Assembly (NCBI RefSeq): GCF_013032455.1
Contig: NZ_WQCF01000001.1
Coordinates: forward strand, 310,001-374,000
Reading direction: 5' to 3'
Length of the DNA stretch: 64,000 bases
From: Ruegeria atlantica
Lineage (GTDB): Bacteria > Pseudomonadota > Alphaproteobacteria > Rhodobacterales > Rhodobacteraceae
Part shown: piece by piece, positions 18,393 to 27,562 of the stretch
Layout of the letters: each line of letters begins with the position of its first letter
Numbering within the stretch: the stretch's first letter is position 1
Notes under the pieces: generated by a model
The model's input: the letters and a program-made list of their open reading frames with translations, nothing else
The model's database searches: none
What the model was told of the DNA's origin: nothing
Program-made: the position numbers and the translations under genes

Positions 18393-19604
18393 TCAAGACG
18401 GGCTGAGACCCCGCAGGCGCTCAGACCGACGCCGCAGCAGTTCGACCGTCGTCAGCAGCGCGATTGAGATCACAACAAGGATTGTCGCAACTGCCAGAAT
18501 AGTCGGGCTGATCTGTTCCCGCAGGCCAGTGAACATCTGCCATGGCAGCGTCTTCTGGCTGGCCGAGCCAACGAACAGAACCACCACCACCTCGTCAAAA
18601 GAGGTGATAAAGGCAAACAGCCCGCCCGAGATCACCCCCGGCAGGATAAGCGGCATCTGAATCTTGAAGAAGGTCCGCACTGGCCCTGCCCCCATATTCG
18701 CCGCAGCCCGCGTCAGCGACTGGTCAAACCCGACCAGCGTTGCCGTCACCGTGATGATCACAAACGGAATCCCCAGAACCGCGTGGGCAAGGACAACTTT
18801 GATATAGCCCACAAAGTTCTTGTCCATGCCCAAGGTTCCTTCAAGGAAGCGCCCGATATCACTGTAGAAAAAGAACATACCGGTGGCGGAAATGATCAGC
18901 GGCACAATCATCGGCGAGATGAGAATTCCCATAATTGCCCGACGCCCCGGCACGTGGGACTGGCTAAGCCCGATAGCGGCCAATGTTCCCAGCGAAACCG
19001 AGATAACGGTCGCAATCGGGGCGATGATCAATGAGTTCTTGAAGCTTCGCTGCCATTCATTGTTGGTAAAGAAGTCACGGTAGTGCTTCAGCGAATAGCC
19101 TTCGGGGTCCAGCCGCAGCATCTCGGGTGTGAAGGTAAAGAAGTCCTGCGCGTTGAAGGACAGCGGCAGCACCACAAGGATCGGAGTGATCAGGAACACG
19201 AAGATCGCTCCGCAAATCACTCGGAACAGATAGTGCTCAAACACCTGGCTACCTGTCAGGTACGGCAAGAGTTTTTGGCGGTAGCGCCCTTCGTATAGCC
19301 AGAAGATGAAGAACGCAAAGAACCAACCGGACAGCAAGCCCACGATCAGGCCCGTGAACCCGGCAAAGAAAAAACCGACCGCTCCCAAGCCCAGAATGGT
19401 GATCCAGCGCGCGACGCCTTCATTATCAAGCACCGTGATATAGACCCAGGCCAACGCCGCCATCAGCGCAGCACCTATCACGATGCCCAGCAAGGCACTG
19501 CCCTGCCCAGCCCCGACAAACATGCCAAGGAAACCTCCGGCGGCGGCGACGGTGGGCAGAACCATCGACAACGGCTTTCGGGATATTGGTGTAAGTGCTG
19601 CCAT
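18393..19604 (-). CDS. ABC transporter permease, PotC type
   Basis: Inner-membrane permease of a polyamine-class ABC importer. The C-terminal ~280 residues are the standard six-helix permease domain with the EAA-type loop SLTRAAANMGAGPVRTFFKI, which contacts the ATPase. It is longer than the usual ~270 residues of PotC: about 130 extra N-terminal residues carry several hydrophobic segments (GGFLGMFVGAGQGSALLGIV, ILGLGAVGFFFAGFTGLIVG), a feature of a subset of alphaproteobacterial importers. The start follows the upstream permease stop by 5 bp. It works with the other permease, the binding protein and the ATPase encoded upstream. Confidence 0.92.
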   Translation of the reverse strand: MAALTPISRKPLSMVLPTVAAAGGFLGMFVGAGQGSALLGIVIGAALMAALAWVYITVLDNEGVARWITILGLGAVGFFFAGFTGLIVGLLSGWFFAFFIFWLYEGRYRQKLLPYLTGSQVFEHYLFRVICGAIFVFLITPILVVLPLSFNAQDFFTFTPEMLRLDPEGYSLKHYRDFFTNNEWQRSFKNSLIIAPIATVISVSLGTLAAIGLSQSHVPGRRAIMGILISPMIVPLIISATGMFFFYSDIGRFLEGTLGMDKNFVGYIKVVLAHAVLGIPFVIITVTATLVGFDQSLTRAAANMGAGPVRTFFKIQMPLILPGVISGGLFAFITSFDEVVVVLFVGSASQKTLPWQMFTGLREQISPTILAVATILVVISIALLTTVELLRRRSERLRGLSPS

Positions 19605-19609
19605 GATAT

Positions 19610-20884
19610 TTATCCCAATTTCACGTTATCGATGCCTACGATCTTGTCGTAGCACCAGTACAGAAGCATAACGACCGCCAGCAGGATCGTCCCCAACGCC
19701 GCAGCCAGTCCCCAGTTCAGCGAGGACGAGATGTGGTACGCAATCCGGTTCGAGATGAAGACACCTTTGGTGCCGCCCACGATTTCAGGCGTGATGTAGT
19801 AGCCAATGGCCAGAATGAACACGAGGATCGACCCCGCCCCGATACCGGGGATAGATTGCGGAAAGTAGATCCGCCAGAAGGTTGTCCAGTTGGTCGCCCC
19901 CATCGACTTGGCCGCGCGGGTATAGGATTGCGGGATCGTCTGCATCACCGAATACATCGGCAGGATCATGAATGGCAGCAGGATATGCGTCATCGCAACG
20001 ATCGTACCGATCTGATTGTTGATGATCACAAGCCGGGCATCATCCGCGACCAACCCAAGCCAAACCAGCGTTTCGTTGATAACACCTTGTTGTTGCAGCA
20101 TCACTTTCCAAGCTGATGTTCGCACCAGAAGCGATGTCCAGAATGGCAACAGCACCAGGATCATCAACAGGTTCGAAACCCGCATCGGCAAGGTCGCCAA
20201 CAGATATGAAACAGGATAGGCCAGCAGGATACAGGACCCGGTTATGATTAGCGACATGAACAATGTCCGGCCGAACAGCTTTACAAGGATCTGCTTTTCT
20301 TCCGGTTGCGCGGCTACACCATCAGGCGTGAGCCTCAAGTCAACTGCGGCAAGGAAATAACCGGGGGTCACGTTGCGGGAATGGGTCTTGATCACACGCC
20401 AGTTTTCGACGTCTCCCCACCCTTTTTCTGCATCAATAAGTTTTTCCTTAAACGGCGCATCCGCTTCGGGGTCCCACTTCCTGATCTTGCGACCGGTTTT
20501 ACGAAACAGTGACGAGATCCCCGGCTCTTCGTAGTTCAACCGCGATCCCAGCCGGGTGTGCTTCTTTTCGGATACTGCAACGATCATGTCGCGGACAAAG
20601 GCGTCGTAAACGGCCTCGTCCGGCAATTCGCCGCTTTTTTCATCCCAGGTCTCCAGCGCCACGACCGTCAGGGGCAGCGTCTTTTCCACGATGCCGTTTT
20701 CAACCGAACGGAACAGCATCGACGCAATCGGAATAATGAACGAGAACAGGACGAACAGAAGAAGGGGCGCAATCAGTAACAGAGCGCGCAACTTTTGCCG
20801 TCGTAGTGAACGTGCCAGAGATTGCTTGAGCGGTGTTCCATCCGCGGCCAGCATCGGTCCTGCGTTTTGGCTTGCGTCAGTCAT
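19610..20884 (-). CDS. ABC transporter permease, PotB type
   Basis: Partner inner-membrane permease, 424 residues. After a cytoplasmic N-terminus and a first membrane helix (ALLLIAPLLLFVLFSFIIPI) comes a long periplasmic insertion of roughly 140 residues, then the permease domain with the EAA-type loop SYTRAAKSMGATNWTTFWRI. The large insertion is longer than in E. coli PotB. AAGGGG five bases upstream supports the start. It lies in the order ATPase, binding protein, PotB-type, PotC-type, creatinase. Confidence 0.92.
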   Translation of the reverse strand: MTDASQNAGPMLAADGTPLKQSLARSLRRQKLRALLLIAPLLLFVLFSFIIPIASMLFRSVENGIVEKTLPLTVVALETWDEKSGELPDEAVYDAFVRDMIVAVSEKKHTRLGSRLNYEEPGISSLFRKTGRKIRKWDPEADAPFKEKLIDAEKGWGDVENWRVIKTHSRNVTPGYFLAAVDLRLTPDGVAAQPEEKQILVKLFGRTLFMSLIITGSCILLAYPVSYLLATLPMRVSNLLMILVLLPFWTSLLVRTSAWKVMLQQQGVINETLVWLGLVADDARLVIINNQIGTIVAMTHILLPFMILPMYSVMQTIPQSYTRAAKSMGATNWTTFWRIYFPQSIPGIGAGSILVFILAIGYYITPEIVGGTKGVFISNRIAYHISSSLNWGLAAALGTILLAVVMLLYWCYDKIVGIDNVKLG

Positions 20885-20907
20885 CTGTGCCCCTTGGTTT
20901 TATTGGA

Positions 20908-20933
20908 TCAAGGGGCAGCGGACTGCCCCTTGA
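20908..20933 (-). other. Stem-loop after the solute-binding protein gene
   Basis: Perfect 11-bp inverted repeat TCAAGGGGCAG / CTGCCCCTTGA with a 4-base loop, 21 bases downstream of the binding-protein stop and before the permease start. There is no U tract. Such hairpins commonly protect the abundant binding-protein mRNA and lower permease expression; here that role is inferred from position. Confidence 0.65.
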
Positions 20934-20954
20934 CTGATTTTGGAACTCAAACGG

Positions 20955-22052
20955 TTACTGCGACAACCATGCCTGGAACTGCGCGTCCAGGTCATCGCGG
21001 TAGTCAGCCCACCATTCGTAGTTGTTCACGAAGGTGTTCTTCGCGTTGCGCGGATCGGTCGGCATGTGTGGTGCCATGTCGATTCCCAGATCGGCGTGCT
21101 TATCGACGAGAGGCGCCGAAGATTTTCGTGCCGGACCATACGAGATATATTTTGCCTGATCCGCCAGCCGTTGTGTATCGGACGAGAACCGGATGTAATC
21201 CAACGCCCGGGCCTCGCGCTCTGGGCTCAGACCAGCCGGGATTGCCCAGCCGTCCAGATCAAACATCTGCCAGTCCCAAGCCATGCCAACAGGCTGATTT
21301 TGCTCGACGATCATAGAGAACAGACGTCCATTGTAAGTGGATCCCATAAAGATCTCGCCATCAGCCAAAAGCTGAACCGGCTCGGCGGCAGCCGACCACC
21401 AGATCGTCTGGTCCTTGATCGTATCCAGCTTGGCCAGCGCACGTTCAACACCCTCTTCCGTTTCAAGAGTGTCGTATACGTCTTCGTAAGCTACGCCATC
21501 ACAAAGAAGCGCCCATTCCATATTGGCGATTGGGCGTTTGTTGAGCGCGCGTTTGCCTGGATACTTCTCAAGGTCGAAAACATCACATGCTCCGGTCGGA
21601 GGCTCAACACCTTCGGGCACCATATCGGTGCGATAACCGAAGGTCGTCGAGTACACAATCGTCGGAATGTAGCAAGGCGAGACCAGCTGATCACCAAAAT
21701 CCTCAGACGCCGGTGTACCATCAGGCGCAGGGGCCAGATGCACGTCTGGGTCAATTTCAATGATCAGACCTTCGTCACACGCACGGATATTGTCAGCCGC
21801 TTCAAGATCAACAACGTCCCATGTGACGTTGCCCGCTTCGTTCATGGCCCGCAGCTTGGCGACACCTTCTGGTGAACTGTCGTCATTCAGAATGGTGACG
21901 CCTGTCAGTTCAGTATAGGGCTCGTGATACGCTTTAAGCTGCGACTTAGAATATGCACCGCCCCAAGAGACAATCGTCATCTCTTCGGCCATAGCACCGC
22001 CAGCAATTGCAGCAACTGCACTGGCAAGCAGAGTGGATTTAGTCACTTTCAT
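20955..22052 (-). CDS. Periplasmic solute-binding protein, PotD class
   Basis: A 365-residue extracellular binding protein that captures the transporter's substrate. A signal peptide (MKVTKSTLLASAVAAIAGGAMA) is followed by EEMTIVSWGGAYSKSQLKAY, a start typical of the spermidine/putrescine-like family 1 binding proteins. Four cysteines (in IRACDEG, SPCYIP, TGACDVF and ALLCDGV) probably form disulfides in the periplasm. The ligand cannot be read directly; placement in one operon with creatinase favours creatine or another guanidino or quaternary compound over polyamines. Hairpins flank the gene on both sides. Confidence 0.92.
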   Translation of the reverse strand: MKVTKSTLLASAVAAIAGGAMAEEMTIVSWGGAYSKSQLKAYHEPYTELTGVTILNDDSSPEGVAKLRAMNEAGNVTWDVVDLEAADNIRACDEGLIIEIDPDVHLAPAPDGTPASEDFGDQLVSPCYIPTIVYSTTFGYRTDMVPEGVEPPTGACDVFDLEKYPGKRALNKRPIANMEWALLCDGVAYEDVYDTLETEEGVERALAKLDTIKDQTIWWSAAAEPVQLLADGEIFMGSTYNGRLFSMIVEQNQPVGMAWDWQMFDLDGWAIPAGLSPEREARALDYIRFSSDTQRLADQAKYISYGPARKSSAPLVDKHADLGIDMAPHMPTDPRNAKNTFVNNYEWWADYRDDLDAQFQAWLSQ

Positions 22053-22124
22053 AGTTAACTCCCTGTTTAACCCGTTATTTTTGCATTTTGAGACCGGATC
22101 ACGGGCAACCCGATCATCTGAGTG

Positions 22125-22153
22125 TCCCGCGTGCCCGGGCGGGCCGCACGGGA
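22125..22153 (-). other. GC-rich stem-loop between ATPase and binding-protein genes
   Basis: Imperfect inverted repeat TCCCGcGTGC / GCACgGGA with a GC-rich loop in the 111 bp intercistronic space upstream of the binding-protein start. It probably affects processing or relative expression within the operon; no terminator-type T tract is present. Confidence 0.45.
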
Positions 22154-22163
22154 AATCTATGGC

Positions 22164-23255
22164 TCAGGCGTCCAGCGCCCGGCAGTCTTGGGCCAGCCAG
22201 CCGATTTCGACTTCCTGACCTGGATGCAGTTTGACCGCATCCGGCGCGTTCCGAGTTTTGATGATAAAGTCATCGTTCCCCGCCACAGAAAGGCGGAAAC
22301 GGAACACGTCGCCCATGTAAATGAACTCTTTTACCGTTGCCTTCAGCGTATGCGCATCAGCATGCAACCGGTCCTTGTTGAACTCGACCCGCTCTGGACG
22401 GATAGATACCTTTGTGCGTTCACCTGCGTTGTGTACGTTGACCGGCTTGGCGTCGATCTCAGACCCATCGTCCAGCGTCACAACACAAGAATCCCCATCA
22501 ATTGATTTAACAACGCCTTCCAGCGTGTTGTTTTCACCGATGAATTGCGCAACAAAACTGTTTTCGGGTTCTTCGTACAGCAGATCAGGTGGTGCCAACT
22601 GCTGAATACGTCCATCATCGAACACGGCAACCCGATCAGACATTGTCAGGGCTTCGGTTTGGTCGTGGGTTACGTAAACCGTGGTAATCCCCAACTCATG
22701 CGCCAGACGGGTGATTTCAAACTGCATATGTTCACGCAGTTGTTTGTCCAGTGCGCCCAACGGTTCGTCCATCAAAACCAGTTCGGGTTCGAACACCAGT
22801 GCCCGCGCCAGCGCGATCCGCTGTTGCTGACCACCCGAGAGCTGGGCCGGACGGCGGCTGCCAAACGCGCCCATCTGCACCATGTCCAACGCACGCTTGA
22901 CCTTTTCTTCGCGTTGATCCTTGCCCATCTTCCGTACTTCCAGCGGAAATGAGAGGTTCTCGGCCACAGTCATATGCGGAAAAAGGGCGTAGTTTTGAAA
23001 CACCATCCCAATTCCGCGTTTATGCGGTGGGATATTGTTGATCGGACGCCCGTCCAACATGATTTCACCATGCGTGGCGGTTTCAAAGCCGGCCAGCATC
23101 ATCAAACAAGTTGTCTTACCGGAACCTGACGGCCCCAGCATTGTCAGAAACTCACCCTTGGGCAGTGATAGGTTTAAATCTTTTACAACGAGTACTTCGC
23201 CATCATAGGACTTTTGGACACGCTGAAACTCGACGAACGCTGCGTCATTTGACAT
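22164..23255 (-). CDS. ABC transporter ATP-binding protein, PotA type
   Basis: ATPase that drives the importer, 363 residues. Walker A is LGPSGSGKTT, the signature motif LSGGQQQRIALARAL, Walker B LVLMDEPLGALD, and the switch His lies in YVTHDQTEA. The C-terminal ~120 residues form the TOBE regulatory domain (SIRPERVEF, PGQEVEIGW). It is the first gene of the minus-strand transport and creatinase unit; 147 bp separate it from the end of the upstream operon and should hold its promoter, although no clear -35/-10 pair was picked out. Confidence 0.95.
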   Translation of the reverse strand: MSNDAAFVEFQRVQKSYDGEVLVVKDLNLSLPKGEFLTMLGPSGSGKTTCLMMLAGFETATHGEIMLDGRPINNIPPHKRGIGMVFQNYALFPHMTVAENLSFPLEVRKMGKDQREEKVKRALDMVQMGAFGSRRPAQLSGGQQQRIALARALVFEPELVLMDEPLGALDKQLREHMQFEITRLAHELGITTVYVTHDQTEALTMSDRVAVFDDGRIQQLAPPDLLYEEPENSFVAQFIGENNTLEGVVKSIDGDSCVVTLDDGSEIDAKPVNVHNAGERTKVSIRPERVEFNKDRLHADAHTLKATVKEFIYMGDVFRFRLSVAGNDDFIIKTRNAPDAVKLHPGQEVEIGWLAQDCRALDA

Positions 23256-23402
23256 ATACCGACTTGGCTCCCTGTGGTCTTTTGTTTGTCCGGTTTATCC
23301 GGATCTCAACGACCTATTGGCACCATTTAAGGACACGCGAGGCGCAGCACGCAACCAAAATATGTCGGTTAGATGACAATTTTTGAAACAAGGCCCCCAC
23401 CT

Positions 23403-24110
23403 TTAGGTGAGGTTCAGCTTCCTCATGTGCCAAGCAAGGCTTTGATTACTTGACAGAACAGGCTTGTTCAGGCGCTTTTTTATCTCGGGAATTGCATCAA
23501 AAGTTCTTATATTAGTGCAGCTTATAAAAACAGCTTCAACCAATGGATCAGCACCAAGTTTAAGTGCTGCTTCAACGATTGAACTTTTAGAAATACGCAC
23601 AACTTTCGATTCTTCCGCCTCTCCGAACGAGCCAAAAACGTCCATCGACACTCCGTTTTCTGCAAAAGCCCGGCGTAACGGCTCATTCACTTCCTCGATA
23701 TACGGCGACAGCAGCGCAAACTTCGACACCCCCAGATGCGCGGCACAAGCGGAAGCCGCACGCAACGGGTTCGTGACCACTGCGGCTTGGCACGTCTTTT
23801 GAACCATCCGCTCAACCTGTGTTGAGCCGATAACCGAACTGGCCGAAGTACACCCGTAGCCGACAACCTTGTATGGGCGTATCTTGGGCAACAAATCCGC
23901 AGCCGCAGGCAGGGCTTTTTCCATTTCTGTCAGCGTATCCGTCGTTACCTCTGTTCCGCTTGGAATGCGCGAGACATAGATCGGGCATCTCAGGTCGGCA
24001 AAATAGGCGTTGAATTCGGGTTCAATGGTTTCGTCTGTCTGCAACACAATCAGGCCCATAGGCGACGCGACAGGATCATCTTCGTCCAGCGTATAAGGCA
24101 GATAACTCAT
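23403..24110 (-). CDS. Asp/Glu racemase or maleate isomerase family protein (EutA-like)
   Basis: A 235-residue enzyme of the Asp/Glu racemase superfamily. It keeps two catalytic-type cysteines, in VGYGCTSASSVIG and FISCTNIRTFD, as in maleate isomerase, arylmalonate decarboxylase and EutA of ectoine utilisation clusters. The reaction is not decided by sequence. It is the last gene of a three-gene minus-strand operon and overlaps the preceding M24 gene by 4 bp (ATGA). The company of an ammonia-lyase-like enzyme and, across the divergent promoter, a DoeA-like hydrolase makes a role in ectoine-type solute breakdown plausible. Confidence 0.82.
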   Translation of the reverse strand: MSYLPYTLDEDDPVASPMGLIVLQTDETIEPEFNAYFADLRCPIYVSRIPSGTEVTTDTLTEMEKALPAAADLLPKIRPYKVVGYGCTSASSVIGSTQVERMVQKTCQAAVVTNPLRAASACAAHLGVSKFALLSPYIEEVNEPLRRAFAENGVSMDVFGSFGEAEESKVVRISKSSIVEAALKLGADPLVEAVFISCTNIRTFDAIPEIKKRLNKPVLSSNQSLAWHMRKLNLT

Positions 24111-25252
24111 ATCTGGGGCAACTCCGTTCCCACGCGAGGGCTGATAAAACGTGCCCCTCTTTTGGTGATGACTATGTTTTCTTCGTGAACGAGTATCTTG
24201 TCTCCGACCGCGATGCCCGGCTCAAGCGTCAGAACCATTCCTTCTTCCAAAACCGTATGGTCAGTTGGGATCAACGACGGCCATTCAGTCAGCGACATCC
24301 CCAACCCATGCCCCAATCGGCCCGCACCTGTGTCTTCGCTGTTACGCGACAGGATCGTGTTCATGACGTGAAACAGGTCTGCCGCCGTCTTTCCCGGGCA
24401 TGCAGCGTCAAAAGCGGCGTCTGATGCTTCGATAAGAGTAGCGTAGGCGTCGCCGACCTCGGCATTGGCGGGCCCGACTGACCAATTGCGATCATAATCA
24501 CAAAAATATCCATCCCACACCAGACCAGTGTCCAGCATCAGCACATCACCCGGTTTCAACGCTGTTGCGCGGGCCGGAGAAATGACGTCTGTATAACCGC
24601 CCTGTTCTGCACCTCCTGCAAGATACGGAACCCAGTCGGCACCTTCCTCAAGGCACAACATCTGAAATCGGCGAAAGACCTCGTCCAGATTCGCACCTTC
24701 AGTGGCAATCTCAGGGACGCGCTGGAAGGCCCTCCCCGCAATGGCGCAGGCGGTTTCGATTTTGGCGATTTCCGCTGGAGATTTGACCATACGAAGCGCG
24801 CGAAGAATACCGTCGTCACTTCCCAGCCGACGGTTTCCAAGGCGCTTTTGAAGCTGCTGAAGGTCAGCCAACGGCATGCGGACATGAGTCTCGTGCCCAT
24901 CAGGCAGACCAATTAACACATCCGAAGGACAGATTTCACACAGGGTTTCAGCCAGCAGACTGACACCATCGTCAGTCAAATCCGGGGCACTCCAGGTACG
25001 GATGTCATCGACCCAGGTTTGGGCCATCAGCGCTGATCCGATCGAGGGAATGACTGCGATCGGTTTTCCCGTCGCCGGAACAATCAGAAACCACGGGCGC
25101 GTCGGGCTTTCCCAAAACCGGGTCAGATAGCCGGTAAAATAGCGAATCTCGGGTTCAGTGGTCAGCAATAAGGCGGACAGCCCCGCTTGCCCCATACGGC
25201 GTTGCGCACGGTCGAGCCGAGACTTGAACTCGGAGGTGTCGAAACCTCTCAT
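24107..25252 (-). CDS. M24 family metallopeptidase (Xaa-Pro peptidase-like)
   Basis: A 381-residue pita-bread enzyme that probably cleaves a small amide or peptide. It retains the full dinuclear metal site: two Asp eleven residues apart in MLDTGLVWDGYFCDYDR, His in LGHGLGMS, Glu in LTLEPGIA and Glu in LVHEENIVI. In this it differs from the two other pita-bread proteins of the window, creatinase and the DoeA-like protein. The start at 25252 is set by the ATGA overlap with the upstream gene's stop. It is the middle gene of the operon with the ammonia-lyase-like and racemase-like genes; the substrate is unknown. Confidence 0.87.
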   Translation of the reverse strand: MRGFDTSEFKSRLDRAQRRMGQAGLSALLLTTEPEIRYFTGYLTRFWESPTRPWFLIVPATGKPIAVIPSIGSALMAQTWVDDIRTWSAPDLTDDGVSLLAETLCEICPSDVLIGLPDGHETHVRMPLADLQQLQKRLGNRRLGSDDGILRALRMVKSPAEIAKIETACAIAGRAFQRVPEIATEGANLDEVFRRFQMLCLEEGADWVPYLAGGAEQGGYTDVISPARATALKPGDVLMLDTGLVWDGYFCDYDRNWSVGPANAEVGDAYATLIEASDAAFDAACPGKTAADLFHVMNTILSRNSEDTGAGRLGHGLGMSLTEWPSLIPTDHTVLEEGMVLTLEPGIAVGDKILVHEENIVITKRGARFISPRVGTELPQI

Positions 25253-26292
25253 TCCGCGACCTCGGAAAGGAAACACAGAACGCGGGATTCTGGACCGATG
25301 CCCAGAGCCTTACGCACGTCCGAATTCATAACCGCCGCGACGCCTGCCCCACCGGACGCAGTTGTGGCAATGCCTGCTGACGCCATCGCGGAAAGGTGCT
25401 TGGTCACTTGCGGATCTGTCAGGGTCAGGAAACTGTCAGCATCTCGTGCTAGCCCATTTAGGGCAATCAGAGACGGCTCTTTGCAATCGAGCCGCCCCAT
25501 GACGCTGTCAGGGCCATCGGCAAAAACGCAAGCTCCGGCCTCTATGCTCGCCTGCAAGGCAGGTGCTGCGTCCGGTTCAACCACGACGATCTGCGGCTCG
25601 TCCCCCCAAATTTTGCGCACATAGGCAGCGACAGCACCGGCCAGCCCGCCGACACCGGCCTGCAACATGATATGGGTTGGCTTTTCTGGGCATTGCCGAA
25701 TGGCCTCAGCGGCCATCTGCAAATACCCCTCCATCAGTGTATACGGCAGCTCATAGTACCCTTCCCACGAGCTGTCCGACAACAATATCCATCCGTTGTC
25801 CTGCGCGGCATTCTCGGCACCTTTCATGCTTGCTGCATAATCCGTACCGCACCGTACAACCTGCGCATTTTGTGCCCGCAATCTGTCGGCAAAGCTTTCG
25901 GGCACGGTTTCGGCGATATAGACCACCGCGTCTGCACCGAATATCCGCGCGCCTGCGGCGACGCTCATCCCATGATTGCCCGCACTGGCGGTTACATAAG
26001 TGCGCCCTGACAAAGTCGCGCTGTCCGGATTTTCGGAAATATCTGCTGCATGACGCGCAATGACATAGGCCGCCCCTAGTGCCTTGAACGAGCCAAGATT
26101 CATTCGGCCACGTTCATCCTTTACCCAAAGCGCGGCGACATCTGCCAAGCCATCGACCGGCAGCAATGGTGTCTCAGCCGCAATAGGGCATTGATTTAAC
26201 AGATCGGCCACACGGCCTGCATCGGTCGAAGGGTACGGCGCGGCCTCAATCAGCTTTTGGCCACCGCGATGAGGGTTGGATGTTATCTTCAA
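25249..26292 (-). CDS. PLP-dependent diaminopropionate ammonia-lyase-like enzyme
   Basis: A 347-residue fold-type II PLP enzyme. The Schiff-base Lys is in MNLGSFKALGAAYV, the substrate loop is TASAGNHGMSVA, and the phosphate-binding Gly-rich loop is LQAGVGGLAGAV. The block WEGYYELPYTLMEGY is shared with diaminopropionate ammonia-lyase (YgeX/DpaL) rather than with threonine dehydratases; at 347 residues it is shorter than DpaL (about 400). It would release ammonia and a keto acid from a diamino or hydroxyamino acid. It starts at TTG 26292 behind an AGGA site and is divergent from the DoeA-like gene, sharing an 85-bp promoter region. Confidence 0.82.
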   Translation of the reverse strand: MKITSNPHRGGQKLIEAAPYPSTDAGRVADLLNQCPIAAETPLLPVDGLADVAALWVKDERGRMNLGSFKALGAAYVIARHAADISENPDSATLSGRTYVTASAGNHGMSVAAGARIFGADAVVYIAETVPESFADRLRAQNAQVVRCGTDYAASMKGAENAAQDNGWILLSDSSWEGYYELPYTLMEGYLQMAAEAIRQCPEKPTHIMLQAGVGGLAGAVAAYVRKIWGDEPQIVVVEPDAAPALQASIEAGACVFADGPDSVMGRLDCKEPSLIALNGLARDADSFLTLTDPQVTKHLSAMASAGIATTASGGAGVAAVMNSDVRKALGIGPESRVLCFLSEVAE

Positions 26293-26377
26293 GTGAGCGT
26301 CTTTCCTGAGTTACGCATTGACGTGATCGTATTCCTCAAGTTCTGTCAACAAATCTCGGTCACCACAGGAACCAGCC

Positions 26378-27562
26378 ATGCCTCATACCGACCCGACCTT
26401 CAGCCGATCCGAATACGACAGGCGGCTCGCCAAGACACGCGCCGCCATGGCCGCTGCTGATTTGGACGCACTGTTTATCGAAGATCCCTCCAACATGGCA
26501 TGGTTGACCGGGTATGAGGGCTGGTCGTTTTACGTTCATCAGGGTGTTTTGGTTCTACATGACCGGGACCCAATCTGGTGGGGCCGAAACCAGGATGCCA
26601 ACGGTGCAAGGCGCACAGTTTGGATGTCAGATGACCGAATTCACGGTTATGCAGACCACTTCGTGCAATCCACCGTCCGCCATCCAATGCAAGACCTAGC
26701 AGCCCTGATCCGCGATTGCGGGTTGGCTTCGCGCCGGATCGGCGTTGAACTGGACAATTATTATTACTCGGCCAAAGCCCACCTGACATTGTTGGCAGAG
26801 CTACCGCAGGCCGAACTGGTAGATGCAAATGCGCTGGTGAACTGGCAACGGGCGGTGAAATCCGATGAAGAAATCGCCCTGATGCAAAAGGCTGCCCGTA
26901 TCTCAGAGCATATGATGGACGGCGCGTTGGAACGAATTGAACCTGGCCTGCGGAAAAATGAACTGGTCGCGCAGATTTACCATGACGCGATTTCAGGCGT
27001 GGGCGATGACTGGGGCGACTATGCAGCTATCGTTCCTCTGCTCCCTTCGGGGACGGATGCAGCCGCGCCGCATCTGACATGGAATGGTGCGCCTTTGAAA
27101 TCCGGTGAATGCACGTTCTTTGAGCTATCTGGTTGCTACCGCCGCTATCACGCACCGTTCTGCCGGTCGGTCTTTCTGGGTCAGCCACCCGATTATCTGC
27201 GCCGGGCCGAAGCTGCATTGGTCGAAGGGCTGGAAGCCGGACTGGACGCAGCCCGCGCGGGCAATCAGGCGCGCGACATCGCATTGGCGCTGGCTGCGCC
27301 GCTGGAGCGCGCCGGGATCGAACGCGGCGCGCGCTGCGGCTATCCGGTGGGTCTCAGCTATCCACCCGATTGGGGAGAGCGCACCATATCCCTGCGCCCC
27401 GAGGATGATACCGTTCTAGAACCCGGCATGACCTTCCATTTCATGCCCGGCCTCTGGATGGATGACTGGGGTCTCGAGATTACCGAGTCGATCCTGATCA
27501 CCGAAACCGGACCCGCAGAATGCTTTTGCAACCGGCCCCGAAAGCTGTTCGTAAAGCCATGA
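26378..27562 (+). CDS. doeA: Ectoine hydrolase DoeA/EutD-like protein
   Basis: A 394-residue pita-bread protein very like DoeA, which opens the ring of ectoine. The C-terminal third is nearly diagnostic: AAIVPLLPSGTDAAAPHLTW, GCYRRYHAPFCRSVFLG, YPVGLSYPPDWGERTISLRP and MTFHFMPGLWMDDWGLEI, ending NRPRKLFVKP. Of the M24 metal ligands only the last Glu is clearly kept, as expected for this non-metal branch. AGGA seven bases upstream supports the start. It overlaps the following deacetylase gene by 4 bp (ATGA), the gene order of the hydrolase-deacetylase pair in ectoine degraders, although the partner here is of another family. A substrate other than ectoine is possible. Confidence 0.87.
   Translation: MPHTDPTFSRSEYDRRLAKTRAAMAAADLDALFIEDPSNMAWLTGYEGWSFYVHQGVLVLHDRDPIWWGRNQDANGARRTVWMSDDRIHGYADHFVQSTVRHPMQDLAALIRDCGLASRRIGVELDNYYYSAKAHLTLLAELPQAELVDANALVNWQRAVKSDEEIALMQKAARISEHMMDGALERIEPGLRKNELVAQIYHDAISGVGDDWGDYAAIVPLLPSGTDAAAPHLTWNGAPLKSGECTFFELSGCYRRYHAPFCRSVFLGQPPDYLRRAEAALVEGLEAGLDAARAGNQARDIALALAAPLERAGIERGARCGYPVGLSYPPDWGERTISLRPEDDTVLEPGMTFHFMPGLWMDDWGLEITESILITETGPAECFCNRPRKLFVKP

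Noticed and set aside
23385..23412. Terminator at the end of the racemase-like gene
   Set aside because: A short CACCT/AGGTG stem overlaps the stop codon and has no clean T tract; too weak to call.
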